NCBI GenBank assembly: GCA_043770215.1
Contig: JAYVIQ010000090.1
Span: forward strand, 1 to 10,940
Direction of reading: 5' to 3'
DNA length: 10,940 nucleotides
From: JAYVIQ01 sp043770215
GTDB taxonomy: Bacteria; Bacteroidota; Bacteroidia; Cytophagales; JAAEPT01
The translations under genes and the position numbers were made by a program. Under the pieces are notes generated by a model, which was not told where the DNA came from, made no database searches, and saw only the letters and a list, made by a program, of their open reading frames with translations. Each line of letters opens with the position of its first letter. Position 1 is the first letter of the stretch. Below are positions 1 through 6,462 of the stretch, piece by piece.

Positions 1-785
1 GCGTTAGGAGCTCGTTCATTTCCACTATTGAATATTCCAAGCCATAAAAGACCGTTTGTAACGCCTACTGCTTTTGTAGAAAAATCGCAACGATTATCAT
101 CAAATGTATGTGTAGATATATTGTAGTTATCAGTAACTTCCTTCAAATCATTGAAATCATGTCTTATACTTACGTCTCCAAATCCAGCACCATTCAATGG
201 CTTATAGGTTATCCAATCTACAAATTGATAAGAAGGTAAATCTGCACCATTGAACGGCCCTAACCAATCAACCGAAGTGGCTGACCAATGGTTGAAACTT
301 ATTTTCATTAAATCCGAGATATTGCCAACCGGATCTAGATGTCCCAACGGTGAGTTTGTTCCTTTATTTATTCTTCTAACTTCTACACCGTTATTGAACC
401 AAGCTATATAATTTGGAGTCCATTCCAGGGCAAAAGTTACCCAAGCGTTTGCAATTTGAAGCCCGTCATGAAAACCTTCCCATCGTTTGATTTGTGTATC
501 ATTGTTATTATATTCCCAGATAGGGTTTGATTGCCAACGTGTAGGATTTTTGCCAAAAGTTTCAATATCAATCTCATTCCATTTTACTGTATTTGTCTCA
601 CTTCCATTTTTCCACAAAAAGAATGTAGATGTGGTACCGCTTACGTCACTTGAGTACATCCTCATTTCAAAACGGCCATAATGCACATTTACTTTTGATT
701 GTATTTCGCCAGCAGTGTAAGGCTTTTGTGCTAACAATAAATGAATACTGCACACTAAAATGGATGTAATTAGATTTTTTTTCAT
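1..785 (-). CDS. GH16 beta-glucanase (lichenase-like), circularly permuted, C-terminus beyond the left edge
   Basis: This is an open frame of 261 codons from ATG at 785 to the window edge, with no stop. Residues 1-19 form a signal peptide (Lys-Lys start, hydrophobic core, LLLA-Q cleavage), so the product is exported. The GH16 active-site motif WNEIDIE is at residues 69-75: Glu71 is the expected nucleophile, Asp73 the helper and Glu75 the acid/base. Other GH16 landmarks are HYGRFEMRM (35-43), LEWTPNYIAW (120-129), NHWS (165-168) and the DWITY strand (190-194). Family knowledge points to endo-cleavage of beta-1,3-1,4-glucan or a related beta-glucan. The mature protein starts directly at the strand before the catalytic half. 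The segment that normally opens the domain seems to follow it (FDDNRCDF, 228-235; GLLWLGI, 245-251), as in the permuted Fibrobacter lichenase. It lies 56 bases after the beta-helix gene, with an A-rich leader. Any sorting domain lies outside the window. The family is secure; the exact substrate is inference. Confidence 0.88.
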   Translation of the reverse strand, partial: MKKNLITSILVCSIHLLLAQKPYTAGEIQSKVNVHYGRFEMRMYSSDVSGTTSTFFLWKNGSETNTVKWNEIDIETFGKNPTRWQSNPIWEYNNNDTQIKRWEGFHDGLQIANAWVTFALEWTPNYIAWFNNGVEVRRINKGTNSPLGHLDPVGNISDLMKISFNHWSATSVDWLGPFNGADLPSYQFVDWITYKPLNGAGFGDVSIRHDFNDLKEVTDNYNISTHTFDDNRCDFSTKAVGVTNGLLWLGIFNSGNERAPN

Positions 786-841
786 TTTACTTATTTTTTA
801 TTTTTTATTTTTTTTTAAAGGAGGTCTAAATTTTTCGCAAT

Positions 842-2206
842 TCATTCTTTAGTGATTTTATACGTCTTTATGCCAGAAGAAGTAAAGACTTTGAGGACGT
901 ACAAATCAGAGGGTAACCAGGTTGTTTCTAGGTGTTTGCTTAGACCTTTATAAATTGAAATGCCACTTAAATTGCAAATTTCGATCTCTTCATTTTCAAA
1001 GGCATTAATAATTAATTCATTAGAAAATGGATTTGGGTAAAATGCATTTTTATCTTTGTCGGAATCATCTATTTCTTCAATTCCAGTAGTTACAGAAGCT
1101 GGATATGCCCCATACAAGAAATCAATTCTACTTCCAGATTTCGCAGAATCGAGATACGTATAAGAAGTATAATTTATTGTACCCTTCATAGGATTTTGAA
1201 TCCTGTAATTAAAACCTGCTGGATTTTTTAGATCACTTTTCTTGGCTACCTGATTGTTTGCAATAGTTGGCGCATTTGAACCAATAAAGATATTTTGCTT
1301 TATAACAGCTGTTACCTTTTGCAACTTGTCTAAAAATTGCCCGTTTCCGTCATTGATAAATGTATTTTGGGCGATTAACAAAGAATTAGGTCCTGGATTT
1401 GGAGTATCCTCCCCGTATGCAAGCATAGTTGAGCCTGCATTGGCATTCTTGTGTTCTACAATGTTGCCCACAAACACATGTTGCCCTCCATTGGGAATGT
1501 CAACAAACCAATTTAACGAAATTCCTTTGGGATCAGTAAACATACAGCCTTGAATATCGCTACTATAGGCGCGATTCTTTAATATATGACCACCATTGCA
1601 ATTGCGAGACCAAACTCCACGCATTGTAAGTTTTGTAATATTACGGTTCACATATAAGTTATGAGAATGACCACCACCATCACCGTTAAAGTCAAATATT
1701 GAGTTCTCGATTAGTAAGTTGCATGTAGCACCTGCATTTGTATTATTGAAGAAACCCTGCATGTTGTGATGGATATACATATTCCTCATTGTGAGGCTAC
1801 TTCCATTTAAGTAGACAGCTCCTTGATCCCAAGCTGCCTCACCCCGCTTTCCATTGTCTTCATTCTTCATCTCAATATTGTCGAGAATGGTATTGTTGCC
1901 ATTTATCACCCAAATGCCACGCCCATTGGCAATAAGCCCTTTTGCATCAATTATAGGTCGCCCTCCAACTCCAATTACAGTTACATTACTCGCATTGAGT
2001 ATACCCACATTGTTGTAAGTGCCCGCTTTTATCTTAATAGTATCGCCATTCCTTGCATTGCTAAAAGCCTGACTAGGTGTGTCATAGCAACCTCTGCCAG
2101 ATATACATACAGGTTTTTCTGTTTGTGCATAAATTTGTATAAAATAAGAAAAGAAAATTATCTGCAATAAGACTAGTTTCTTGAATATGTCAAATGAAGT
2201 TTTCAT
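842..2206 (-). CDS. T9SS-sorted right-handed parallel beta-helix protein, possible polysaccharide lyase
   Basis: The protein has 454 residues. A signal peptide covers about 1-27 (IYA-Q). The body (about 30-370) is a right-handed parallel beta-helix: short repeated strands begin with the typical opening GDTIKIKAGTY (54-64). It carries landmarks I recall from a widespread uncharacterised beta-helix family: GGHSHNLYV (178-186), GGHILKNRA (205-213), VDIPNGG (235-241), YGED (264-267) and NTFIND (281-286). Residues 387-454 are a type A T9SS C-terminal domain: YPNPFS at 390-395, then I.ICNLSG, LPSDLYVLKV and a basic end. This implies export by Sec, then surface attachment or release by the type IX system. 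The fold is shared by pectate and alginate lyases, but I cannot assign catalytic residues or a substrate. The pairing with a GH16 glucanase 56 bases downstream supports a role in polysaccharide breakdown. Fold and sorting domain are secure; activity is inference. Confidence 0.85.
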   Translation of the reverse strand: MKTSFDIFKKLVLLQIIFFSYFIQIYAQTEKPVCISGRGCYDTPSQAFSNARNGDTIKIKAGTYNNVGILNASNVTVIGVGGRPIIDAKGLIANGRGIWVINGNNTILDNIEMKNEDNGKRGEAAWDQGAVYLNGSSLTMRNMYIHHNMQGFFNNTNAGATCNLLIENSIFDFNGDGGGHSHNLYVNRNITKLTMRGVWSRNCNGGHILKNRAYSSDIQGCMFTDPKGISLNWFVDIPNGGQHVFVGNIVEHKNANAGSTMLAYGEDTPNPGPNSLLIAQNTFINDGNGQFLDKLQKVTAVIKQNIFIGSNAPTIANNQVAKKSDLKNPAGFNYRIQNPMKGTINYTSYTYLDSAKSGSRIDFLYGAYPASVTTGIEEIDDSDKDKNAFYPNPFSNELIINAFENEEIEICNLSGISIYKGLSKHLETTWLPSDLYVLKVFTSSGIKTYKITKE

Positions 2207-2240
2207 GAGATTACGATAATAAAATAAAACAATATTTTTT

Positions 2241-2604
2241 TTAACAGTTTATGAATTCAAAGGTGTTACTAGTTACTTTGTGTAATTCTACCATTGGAAT
2301 CATGTCTTTTTTGTTGTCATACTGAATGGCCGCTTGCCACACATTGTCTAGAGCATTAGCCTCAGCTACTATTGGTAAGCAATTGAAATTTGTGTTCTTT
2401 CTGACACAATCAACACTAATACCATCTTTCACATCATTGATCCAGTTTACAAGTGCTACATTCATTTCCTTCATTACGAAATTATTAACTTTGGAATTAT
2501 CAGAAAGCCGGATTCTCTTGCATTGTGTGTATTGAAACCTTGATTTTGTAAATGGTGTATAAGATACAAAGCACAAATTGAAGTGTAAATCTTTTTTTCA
2601 TCAT
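2241..2604 (-). pseudogene. small secreted protein gene with broken frame
   Basis: Two frames overlap here. The first opens with ATG-ATG at 2604 and encodes a convincing signal peptide (MMKKRFTLQF, then a hydrophobic stretch), but stops at TGA 2502-2500 after 35 codons. The second is open from a TTG at 2576 to TAA at 2241 (about 111 codons). It has protein-like composition (DNVWQAAIQYDNKK, VELHKV) but no signal sequence and no ATG until residue 35. The distance 2604-2241 is 364 bases, one more than a multiple of three. A single-base insertion or two-base deletion between about 2576 and 2500 would therefore explain both pieces as one exported protein of about 120 residues. A candidate -7 element at 2627-2634 fits the ATG start. 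I recognise no family. The frameshift could be real decay or a sequencing error; alternatively the downstream frame may not be expressed. Confidence 0.45.
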
Positions 2605-2626
2605 ACTTTTTAAACTTTCATTAATC

Positions 2627-2634
2627 CAAATCTA
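2627..2634 (-). promoter_or_regulatory. candidate Bacteroidota -7 element for the secreted module
   Basis: On the minus strand this reads TAGATTTG, matching TAnnTTTG, 22 bases before the ATG-ATG at 2604. I see no clear TTTG -33 box at the expected distance. If real, it would drive the small secreted gene, the beta-helix gene and the GH16 gene as one transcript. Confidence 0.4.
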
Positions 2635-2707
2635 TACCAGATCTAGAAAATAATTGTGTAACATTCGTTTTAGATTGTGTAATTATGTTTCGAAACGCCC
2701 GAAATAA

Positions 2708-2918
2708 TCACGATTTACCCTTTTGTTTGCAGTCTTCAGGAGTTAAACTAGTAAGTTAAACTAGTAAATTTTTCAAAATGATTGCTGAAACGTCTTTAGT
2801 CATTATAACCAACTTTAAATGCTATTTTATTAAACGTAAGGTTGGTATTCTTAATTAAAAGTATAGCTTCTCTCAATTGCCCCTCAGTAAGGATAGTTAT
2901 GTTGTAAAGTCTTAAATT
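2708..2918 (-). pseudogene. AraC-family regulator remnant (C-terminal helix-turn-helix)
   Basis: Reading the minus strand from 2876 gives LREAILLIKNTNLTF then NKIAFKVGYND. This is the second helix-turn-helix half of an AraC/XylS DNA-binding domain (compare the usual A..LL..T.L...EIA..VGF.D). An in-frame TAA follows at 2798-2796, exactly where the family has a residue between ND and the next helix. The same frame then continues RRFSNHFEKFTSLT, matching the family's YFS..FKK..G.TP. A 13-bp tandem duplication (2742-2767) then shifts the frame. Removing one copy restores FTSLTPEDCKQKGKS and a TGA at 2710-2708, which is the normal AraC ending. The part upstream of about 2880 is only weakly family-like, and no start codon or sensor domain is visible. 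It is not functional as it stands. Its position and orientation suggest it once regulated the downstream secreted module, which is inference. Confidence 0.75.
2742..2767. repeat. perfect 13-bp tandem duplication
   Basis: The unit GTTAAACTAGTAA occurs twice head to tail (2742-2754 and 2755-2767). Deleting one copy restores the reading frame of the AraC-type remnant on the minus strand. It is therefore best read as a recent slippage-type duplication rather than an operator. Confidence 0.9.
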
Positions 2919-3199
2919 AAATCAGGACATGTTTTATAAAAGAGGGTAGTAGGTCTACCGCAATTCCTATCTCCATTAGCAGTTATAATCAGCTATGTAA
3001 GTGATGTAATTACTATTTCTTGTACAATCTTAAATGCCACTTGGAAAATATTGCCACAATATTATTAATCGATCTCATGTCTAAAACAGAAAAACGGGGC
3101 AGTAAGTGGCAGGAGCATTTGTGAGGGTATATTTATTTCAGTGCCAGAGATTAGTAAGTGTTGCACTTGCGTAAATCAAACAAGAATAAATACAAAAAC

Positions 3200-3275
3200 C
3201 AATGTATTTGTAACAGTAGATTAGAATATCAGTAAATCAAAACTATAAAAACAACTTTTTTCAATACATTTGTAA
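3200..3275 (+). promoter_or_regulatory. lysA leader with two similar boxes and a -7 element
   Basis: CAATGTATTTGTAA (3200-3213) and CAATACATTTGTAA (3262-3275) agree at 12 of 14 positions. The second contains TACATTTG (3265-3272), a match to TAnnTTTG, 25 bases before the lysA ATG, and is the likely promoter. The first overlaps a 7-bp inverted repeat, AAATACA (3188-3194) with TGTATTT (3203-3209). No convincing -33 TTTG is seen. The upstream copy may be a second promoter or a regulatory site. Confidence 0.4.
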
Positions 3276-3297
3276 GTATAATTATTAGTACAAAAAT

Positions 3298-4524
3298 ATG
3301 TTAGTATCTACACAAGAAGGGTTCGGAATTCAAGGGGTTTCTATAGAGCAAATAGGAGAGGAGTTTGGTACTCCATTATATATTTATGATGGAGAAAAAA
3401 TAAAGACACAATTTCATTTTTTAAAAGATGCTTTTGAAGGTGTAGACGTAAAAATAAAATATGCAGCCAAAGCATTAACCAATATAAACGTACTTAAACT
3501 GCTAAAAAAAGAAGGTGCTGGATTAGATGTGGTAAGCATAAATGAAGTAAAAATTGGTCTTTTGGCTGGTTTTGAGCCACATGAGATTATGTTTACACCA
3601 AACTCCGCGGGTTTTGAAGAATTAGAAGAAGCTATAGAAATAGGCGTACAACTAAATGTAGATAATATCCCTTTTTTGCAATTGATAGGGCAGAAATACG
3701 GACATGATGTACCAGTATGCATTCGTCTAAACCCACACATTGTTGCAGGTGGCAATGAAAAAATACAAGTAGGGCATATCAAATCTAAATTTGGGATTTC
3801 GGTAGATCAGACAGAAGAAATTTTAAGCGTTGTAAAACAATACAATATTCATGTAAATGGTGTGCATATACATACAGGGTCTGATATTTTAGATATTGAG
3901 TTGTTTTTAAAAGGAGCAAATATCTTGTTTGATTTTGCAAGAAATTTTGCAGAGTTAGACTTTCTTGATTTTGGGGGAGGGTTTAAAGTAGCTTATTACC
4001 AAGGTGCAGCTGTAACAGATGTAGCTGAGTATGGAAAAATTATGACTGCTGCATTTTTAAAATTTTGCAAAGAATACGGCAAAGAATTGCAAATTTGGTT
4101 TGAGCCAGGTAAATTTTTGGTAAGTGAATCAGGTACACTATTGGTGCAAGCAACCCTAATAAAACCTACGCCTGCCGTAGTTTTTGCTGGAGTAAATTCT
4201 GGGTTCAATCATTTGATTAGGCCAATGTTTTATGGCGCACATCATGATATTGTTAATGTATCTAACCCAAGCGGTGAGCAGAAAATGTATACTATAGTTG
4301 GTAACATTTGCGAAACAGATACTTTTGCAGAAGATAGAGAAATAAGTGAAATAAGAGTAGGCGATTATTTGGCATTTAAAAATGCAGGAGCCTATGGTTT
4401 TGAGATGAGTTCAAATTTCAATTCAAGGCTAAAGCCAGCAGAGGTTTTGGTAGAAAACAATCAGGCAAGAATAATAAGAAAAAGACAAACGTTCGAAGAT
4501 TTATTAACAAATCAAATACTATAA
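3298..4524 (+). CDS. lysA: diaminopimelate decarboxylase
   Basis: This enzyme decarboxylates meso-diaminopimelate to L-lysine, the last step of lysine biosynthesis. It is PLP-dependent and cytoplasmic. The 408 residues match the family length. Fold type III landmarks appear in order: YAAKAL with the PLP lysine Lys58 (53-61 region), KFGI (164-167), HIHTGS (190-195), DFGGGF (224-229), phosphate-binding FEPGK (268-272, Lys in place of the common Arg), the active-site Cys338-Glu339 in GNICETDTF, and GAYGFEMSSNFN (364-375). An ornithine or arginine decarboxylase is less likely because of the CE-S/T-D motif and the overall length. The ATG at 3298 follows a -7 element and an A-rich leader. It is the first gene of a four-gene operon; the next start lies one base after its stop. 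Confidence 0.93.
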   Translation: MLVSTQEGFGIQGVSIEQIGEEFGTPLYIYDGEKIKTQFHFLKDAFEGVDVKIKYAAKALTNINVLKLLKKEGAGLDVVSINEVKIGLLAGFEPHEIMFTPNSAGFEELEEAIEIGVQLNVDNIPFLQLIGQKYGHDVPVCIRLNPHIVAGGNEKIQVGHIKSKFGISVDQTEEILSVVKQYNIHVNGVHIHTGSDILDIELFLKGANILFDFARNFAELDFLDFGGGFKVAYYQGAAVTDVAEYGKIMTAAFLKFCKEYGKELQIWFEPGKFLVSESGTLLVQATLIKPTPAVVFAGVNSGFNHLIRPMFYGAHHDIVNVSNPSGEQKMYTIVGNICETDTFAEDREISEIRVGDYLAFKNAGAYGFEMSSNFNSRLKPAEVLVENNQARIIRKRQTFEDLLTNQIL

Positions 4525-4525
4525 A

Positions 4526-5566
4526 GTGGAAATTGTACGCAAACAAATGACAGAGCTCAAAGAATACCTTGCTGAGCGAAGAACAATTACACTTACTTGC
4601 CATATAAAGCCAGATGGAGATGCCATAGGCTCTGTTTTAGGTTTGTATCATATACTAAAAAAAGACCATGAAGTAAGCATCATTGTGCCTTCTGAGTATC
4701 CAGAATTCTTGGCTTGGATGCCAGGAATAGAAAACATTGTGGTGTATTCTGAAGAAAATTTAGACATCTGCCAAGAAATATTAAGCGATACAGAAGTGTT
4801 GTTTTGTTTGGATTTTTCTGGTTTAAACAGGGTAGGGGATTTTGAACAATTGATTTCTGGCAAATCTTTTAAGTATGTGATGATAGACCATCATTTAGAG
4901 CCTCAAGATTTTGATGATTATAGATTTTGGAGTACAGAAGCTGCAGCTACTTGCCAGTTAATATTTCAGTTAGCAGAAGAGTGGAAAATAGTGCGTAAAG
5001 TTTCTAAAGAAGCCGCTACATGTTTGTATACAGGTATTCTTACAGATACAGGTTGTTTTAGACATTCAAACACAACAGCAGAAATACACAGAATTGCCGC
5101 CAAACTTATTAAAAAGGGAGCAGATAACTCTGCCATAAACCAAAAGTTAAATGACAGCAATACAGAGTCTAGACTTAAAATTTTAGGTCACGCCCTTGCT
5201 AATAGATTGACTGTTTTAAAAGACAAAAAAACAGCTTACATAGTATTAGAAGAAAAAGACCATATTAATTTCAATTTACAAACAGGAGATACAGAAGGGC
5301 TAGTAAATTTTGCTTTGTCATTACATGGCATTGTCTTTGCAAGTCTAATCTCATGGTCAGAAAAAATAATCAAACTATCATTGCGTTCCAAAGGAACTTT
5401 TCCAGCTAATGAAATTGCTCAGAAATACTTTCAGGGTGGCGGACATAGAAATGCTTCTGGTGGTAAATCTGATGTCAACATTGAAGAAACAGTTGCTTTA
5501 TTTCTAGAAGCGGTAGAAGAATTTCAGCCTCAGTTACAAAACGAATACAATAAATTATATAATTAG
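4526..5566 (+). CDS. nrnA: DHH-family phosphoesterase, NrnA-like (nanoRNase / pAp phosphatase)
   Basis: The DHH domain is N-terminal and the DHHA1 domain C-terminal. Metal-binding motifs are all present: CHIKPDGDAIGS (25-36; His26, Asp30, Asp32), CLDFSG with Asp96, IDHH (120-123), LTDTG with Asp174 (172-176), and GGGHRNASGG (304-313) in DHHA1. Known relatives degrade 2-5 nt oligoribonucleotides and dephosphorylate pAp; some cleave cyclic dinucleotide products. The length of 346 is close to the usual NrnA size and lacks the extra domains of RecJ or GdpP. The reported start is GTG, one base after the lysA stop. An in-frame ATG at 4547 (residue 8) is equally plausible and leaves a normal spacing to the first motif. 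It probably depends on the lysA transcript. The family is secure; the exact substrate is inference. Confidence 0.88.
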   Translation: MEIVRKQMTELKEYLAERRTITLTCHIKPDGDAIGSVLGLYHILKKDHEVSIIVPSEYPEFLAWMPGIENIVVYSEENLDICQEILSDTEVLFCLDFSGLNRVGDFEQLISGKSFKYVMIDHHLEPQDFDDYRFWSTEAAATCQLIFQLAEEWKIVRKVSKEAATCLYTGILTDTGCFRHSNTTAEIHRIAAKLIKKGADNSAINQKLNDSNTESRLKILGHALANRLTVLKDKKTAYIVLEEKDHINFNLQTGDTEGLVNFALSLHGIVFASLISWSEKIIKLSLRSKGTFPANEIAQKYFQGGGHRNASGGKSDVNIEETVALFLEAVEEFQPQLQNEYNKLYN

Positions 5567-5568
5567 AG

Positions 5569-6453
5569 ATGAAAAAAAGCGTAGTTCTTTTATTTGTTTT
5601 TGCCTTTAGTCTTTCTTATTCACAGATTAATTACCAAAAATCTAGTACTGGTTTGCAATTTTATATGGCTAAAGATGTACCGGGTTCAACAGCCAAAATG
5701 GGGCAACTGGTAAGTATGAATATGAGTATTAAAGATGCAAACGGAAATTTTATCAAGAATACGTTTAAAGATCCTAAACCTATGCTTTTTCCTGTAAAGC
5801 TAAGTTTGTATGATGGAGATATTTATGAAGCAGTAGGTTTGTTGTCTAAAGGAGATAGTGCTTTGTTCCTAACCTCTGCAGATTCTATGTATGCCAAAAT
5901 TTTCAGGTCCGAAATGCCTGAAAAGCTCAAAAAAGGTTCTATGTTGTTTATTACCATTAAAGTGTATGACATCTGGAATCAAAAAGATAGAATAGAAAAA
6001 TTAAAAGTGCATGCAGATACTGTTATAAGTACTTCTGAAAAAATTAGAAGAGAAAAAGAAGATATCCAAATTCAAAAATACATAAAAAACAAAGGGTTTG
6101 CGTTTAACAAAACACCTAAAGGAGTGTATTACACATATTATTCTAAAGGAAAAGGTTTAGTAGAATCTAAAAATGGAAATGTAGTATTGATAAATTTTGT
6201 GGGTAAACTTTTAGATGACACAAGTTTTGAAACTACTTTTAATGAAGATGAAATTGGAAGGCCAATTTCTTTTGTTTTAGGCAAAGGAGAAGTAATACCT
6301 GGTTGGGATGATTTGCTGATTTCTAAAAGAGAAGGGGATAAAATTCTTTGTATTGTTCCAAGTCATTTGGCATTTGGAAGCCAACCCAAAGGAAGCAAAC
6401 TAGCAGCCAATACTACGTTAGTTTTTGACTTAGATGTTGTAGGAGTAAGGTAA
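5569..6453 (+). CDS. exported FKBP-type peptidyl-prolyl isomerase with two FKBP-like domains
   Basis: The signal peptide is residues 1-18 (MKKSVVLLF..., cleavage near SYS-Q). No lipobox cysteine is present, so the product is probably periplasmic and soluble. Residues about 25-135 look like a degenerate FKBP domain (GQLVSMNMSIKD, then YEAVGLLSKGDSALF, ending in TIKVYDI). A linker rich in Lys and Glu follows (140-175). The C-terminal domain (about 182-294) is canonical: VLINFVGKLLDD (206-217), FVLGKGEVIPGWDDLL (235-250), HLAFGS (266-271) and a closing TLVFDLDVVGV strand. It would catalyse cis-trans proline isomerisation and aid folding of exported proteins. It resembles the GldI/FKBP proteins of Bacteroidota, but GldI is a lipoprotein with one domain, so I do not use that name. 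The start is 2 bases after the nrnA stop. Confidence 0.86.
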   Translation: MKKSVVLLFVFAFSLSYSQINYQKSSTGLQFYMAKDVPGSTAKMGQLVSMNMSIKDANGNFIKNTFKDPKPMLFPVKLSLYDGDIYEAVGLLSKGDSALFLTSADSMYAKIFRSEMPEKLKKGSMLFITIKVYDIWNQKDRIEKLKVHADTVISTSEKIRREKEDIQIQKYIKNKGFAFNKTPKGVYYTYYSKGKGLVESKNGNVVLINFVGKLLDDTSFETTFNEDEIGRPISFVLGKGEVIPGWDDLLISKREGDKILCIVPSHLAFGSQPKGSKLAANTTLVFDLDVVGVR

Positions 6454-6462
6454 TTATAGGCT

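Larger units (their letters stand above)
2605..3297. other. 693-base intergenic region between the accessory module and lysA
   Basis: There is no intact gene here. It holds a candidate -7 element for the leftward module (2627-2634), an AraC-type helix-turn-helix remnant on the minus strand (about 2918-2708) with a 13-bp tandem duplication inside it, and the lysA leader with two similar TATTTG/CATTTG boxes. Between about 2920 and 3185 all frames are interrupted and I see no recognisable protein or RNA. This stretch may be further degraded regulator sequence, but nothing in it supports that directly. Confidence 0.6.

Noticed and set aside
487..681. Plus-strand open frame of 64 codons
   Set aside because: It lies opposite the GH16 gene, whose own frame carries family motifs; no domain or start context supports it.
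817..825. AAAGGAGGT, a perfect Shine-Dalgarno-like sequence on the plus strand
   Set aside because: No plus-strand gene follows it; it lies in the minus-strand spacer between the beta-helix and GH16 genes, and Bacteroidota starts here do not rely on such sites.
1254..2170. Two plus-strand open frames (1254-1553 and 1823-2170)
   Set aside because: Both are antisense to the beta-helix coding sequence and have no recognisable protein features.
2326..2535. Plus-strand open frame of 69 codons
   Set aside because: It runs opposite the small minus-strand gene, has no recognisable domain, and nothing around it supports expression in that direction.
2742..2767. The 13-bp tandem unit with its internal ACTAGT palindrome as a regulator binding site
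   Set aside because: Removing one copy restores the AraC-type reading frame, so a duplication inside a decayed gene explains it better than an operator.
3414..3782. Minus-strand open frame of 122 codons inside lysA, and similar shorter ones at 3996-4208, 4418-4603, 4648-4863 and 4966-5160
   Set aside because: All are antisense shadows of lysA and the NrnA-like gene, which have complete motif sets.
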